Below are positions 63,766-64,000 of a stretch of 64,000 nt of DNA, piece by piece. Numbering within the stretch: position 1 is the stretch's first letter; the number at the start of each line of letters is the position of its first letter. This DNA is from Desulfolutivibrio sulfodismutans DSM 3696 (GTDB lineage Bacteria; Desulfobacterota; Desulfovibrionia; Desulfovibrionales; Desulfovibrionaceae): positions 744,001 through 808,000 of the forward strand of contig NZ_CP045504.1 of assembly GCF_013376455.1 (NCBI RefSeq), written 5' to 3'. The translations under genes were made by a program, and so were the position numbers. The notes below the pieces were generated by a model. That model had not been told where the DNA came from, searched no databases, and saw nothing but the letters and a program-made list of their open reading frames with translations.

Positions 63766-64000
63766 GTTATTACCGTATCCGCACCCAGGCCCTGGTGGTG
63801 GGCTCCGGACTGGCCGGCTGCACGGCCGCCCTGACCCTGGCCGACAGCGGCCTGGACGTTCTGCTTTTGACCTCGGGCGAAACGCTCGACGACGGCAACA
63901 GCGCCCTGGCCCAGGGTGGCATCGTCTACCAGGGACAGGACGACCCGCCCAAACTCCTGGAGCGCGACATCCTGACCTGCGGATGGAGGCACAATTCCCA
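63762..64000 (+). CDS. nadB: L-aspartate oxidase NadB (5' part only)
   Basis: 79 codons are visible before the window end. They show the FAD-binding start QALVVGSGLAGCTAAL and NSALAQGGIVY, typical of aspartate oxidase, which supplies iminoaspartate to NadA. Start ATG 63762 overlaps the nadA stop by 4 bases. Confidence 0.92.
   Translation, partial: MSYYRIRTQALVVGSGLAGCTAALTLADSGLDVLLLTSGETLDDGNSALAQGGIVYQGQDDPPKLLERDILTCGWRHNS

Overview
The window is high-GC chromosomal DNA that reads as a member of the Desulfovibrionaceae (sulfate-reducing Desulfobacterota). This is inferred from several points: an adenylate kinase whose metal-binding LID residues fall at the positions known for Desulfovibrio gigas; a birA - pyruvate carboxylase - long PEP synthase cluster; a NikKMLQO-type metal transporter; a siroheme dehydrogenase / HemX / HemA cluster; and large GC-rich inverted repeats of a kind I recall from Desulfovibrio. 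Nearly all of it is ordinary chromosome. The only clear foreign-looking patch is an AT-rich stretch of about 0.5 kb behind a tRNA-Arg gene.

Layout. 1-7.7 kb (minus): an ABC system of a short FtsX permease, a LolD/MacB-type ATPase, a 1667-residue protein joining a degenerate M28 peptidase-like periplasmic part to an FtsX permease, and a truncated polytopic membrane protein. 7.9-11.5 kb (minus): histidine kinase, lipoprotein and sigma-54 response regulator in the order of enterobacterial glrK-qseG-glrR, with a plausible -24/-12 promoter at the regulator's stop codon facing the ABC operon. 11.5-14.3 kb: PH-domain membrane protein, rhomboid protease and AI-2E-type permease. 14.3-14.6 kb: a cluster of perfect inverted repeats. 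14.6-18.4 kb (minus): nickel transporter nikKMLQO. 18.8-20.9 kb: yajC-secD with a terminator and no secF. 21.1-27.7 kb (minus): an expanded macromolecular-synthesis operon rpsU-yqeY-mutS2-dnaG-rpoD. 27.9-31.2 kb: HU, a small membrane protein, rsmA and a glycosyltransferase. 31.3-34.2 kb: diguanylate cyclase, tRNA-Arg(CCG) and an AT-rich islet with an 86-residue orphan and an eroded antitoxin-like HTH gene.

34.2-42.6 kb (minus): birA, pyruvate carboxylase and PEP synthase, which together give ligase, biotin enzyme and gluconeogenic branch. 42.7-48.3 kb: Cca-type nucleotidyltransferase, hook protein FlgE and two glycosyltransferases. 48.4-53.4 kb (plus): precorrin-2 dehydrogenase/ferrochelatase, HemX, HemA, a small conserved protein, and tilS running without a stop into adk. 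53.6-56.6 kb (minus): mreB-suhB and a double-GAF protein. 56.8-59.6 kb (plus): a 586-residue unknown and gcvT. 59.8-61.7 kb: rsmE-rarA. 61.8-64 kb: nadC-nadA-nadB joined by 4-base ATGA overlaps, with nadB cut by the window end.

The most interesting items are the M28-like/FtsX ABC system with its possible sigma-54 link to the neighbouring two-component operon, the tilS-adk read-through frame with a nine-G run inside tilS, the solitary secD, and the zinc-ribbon extension on pyruvate carboxylase.
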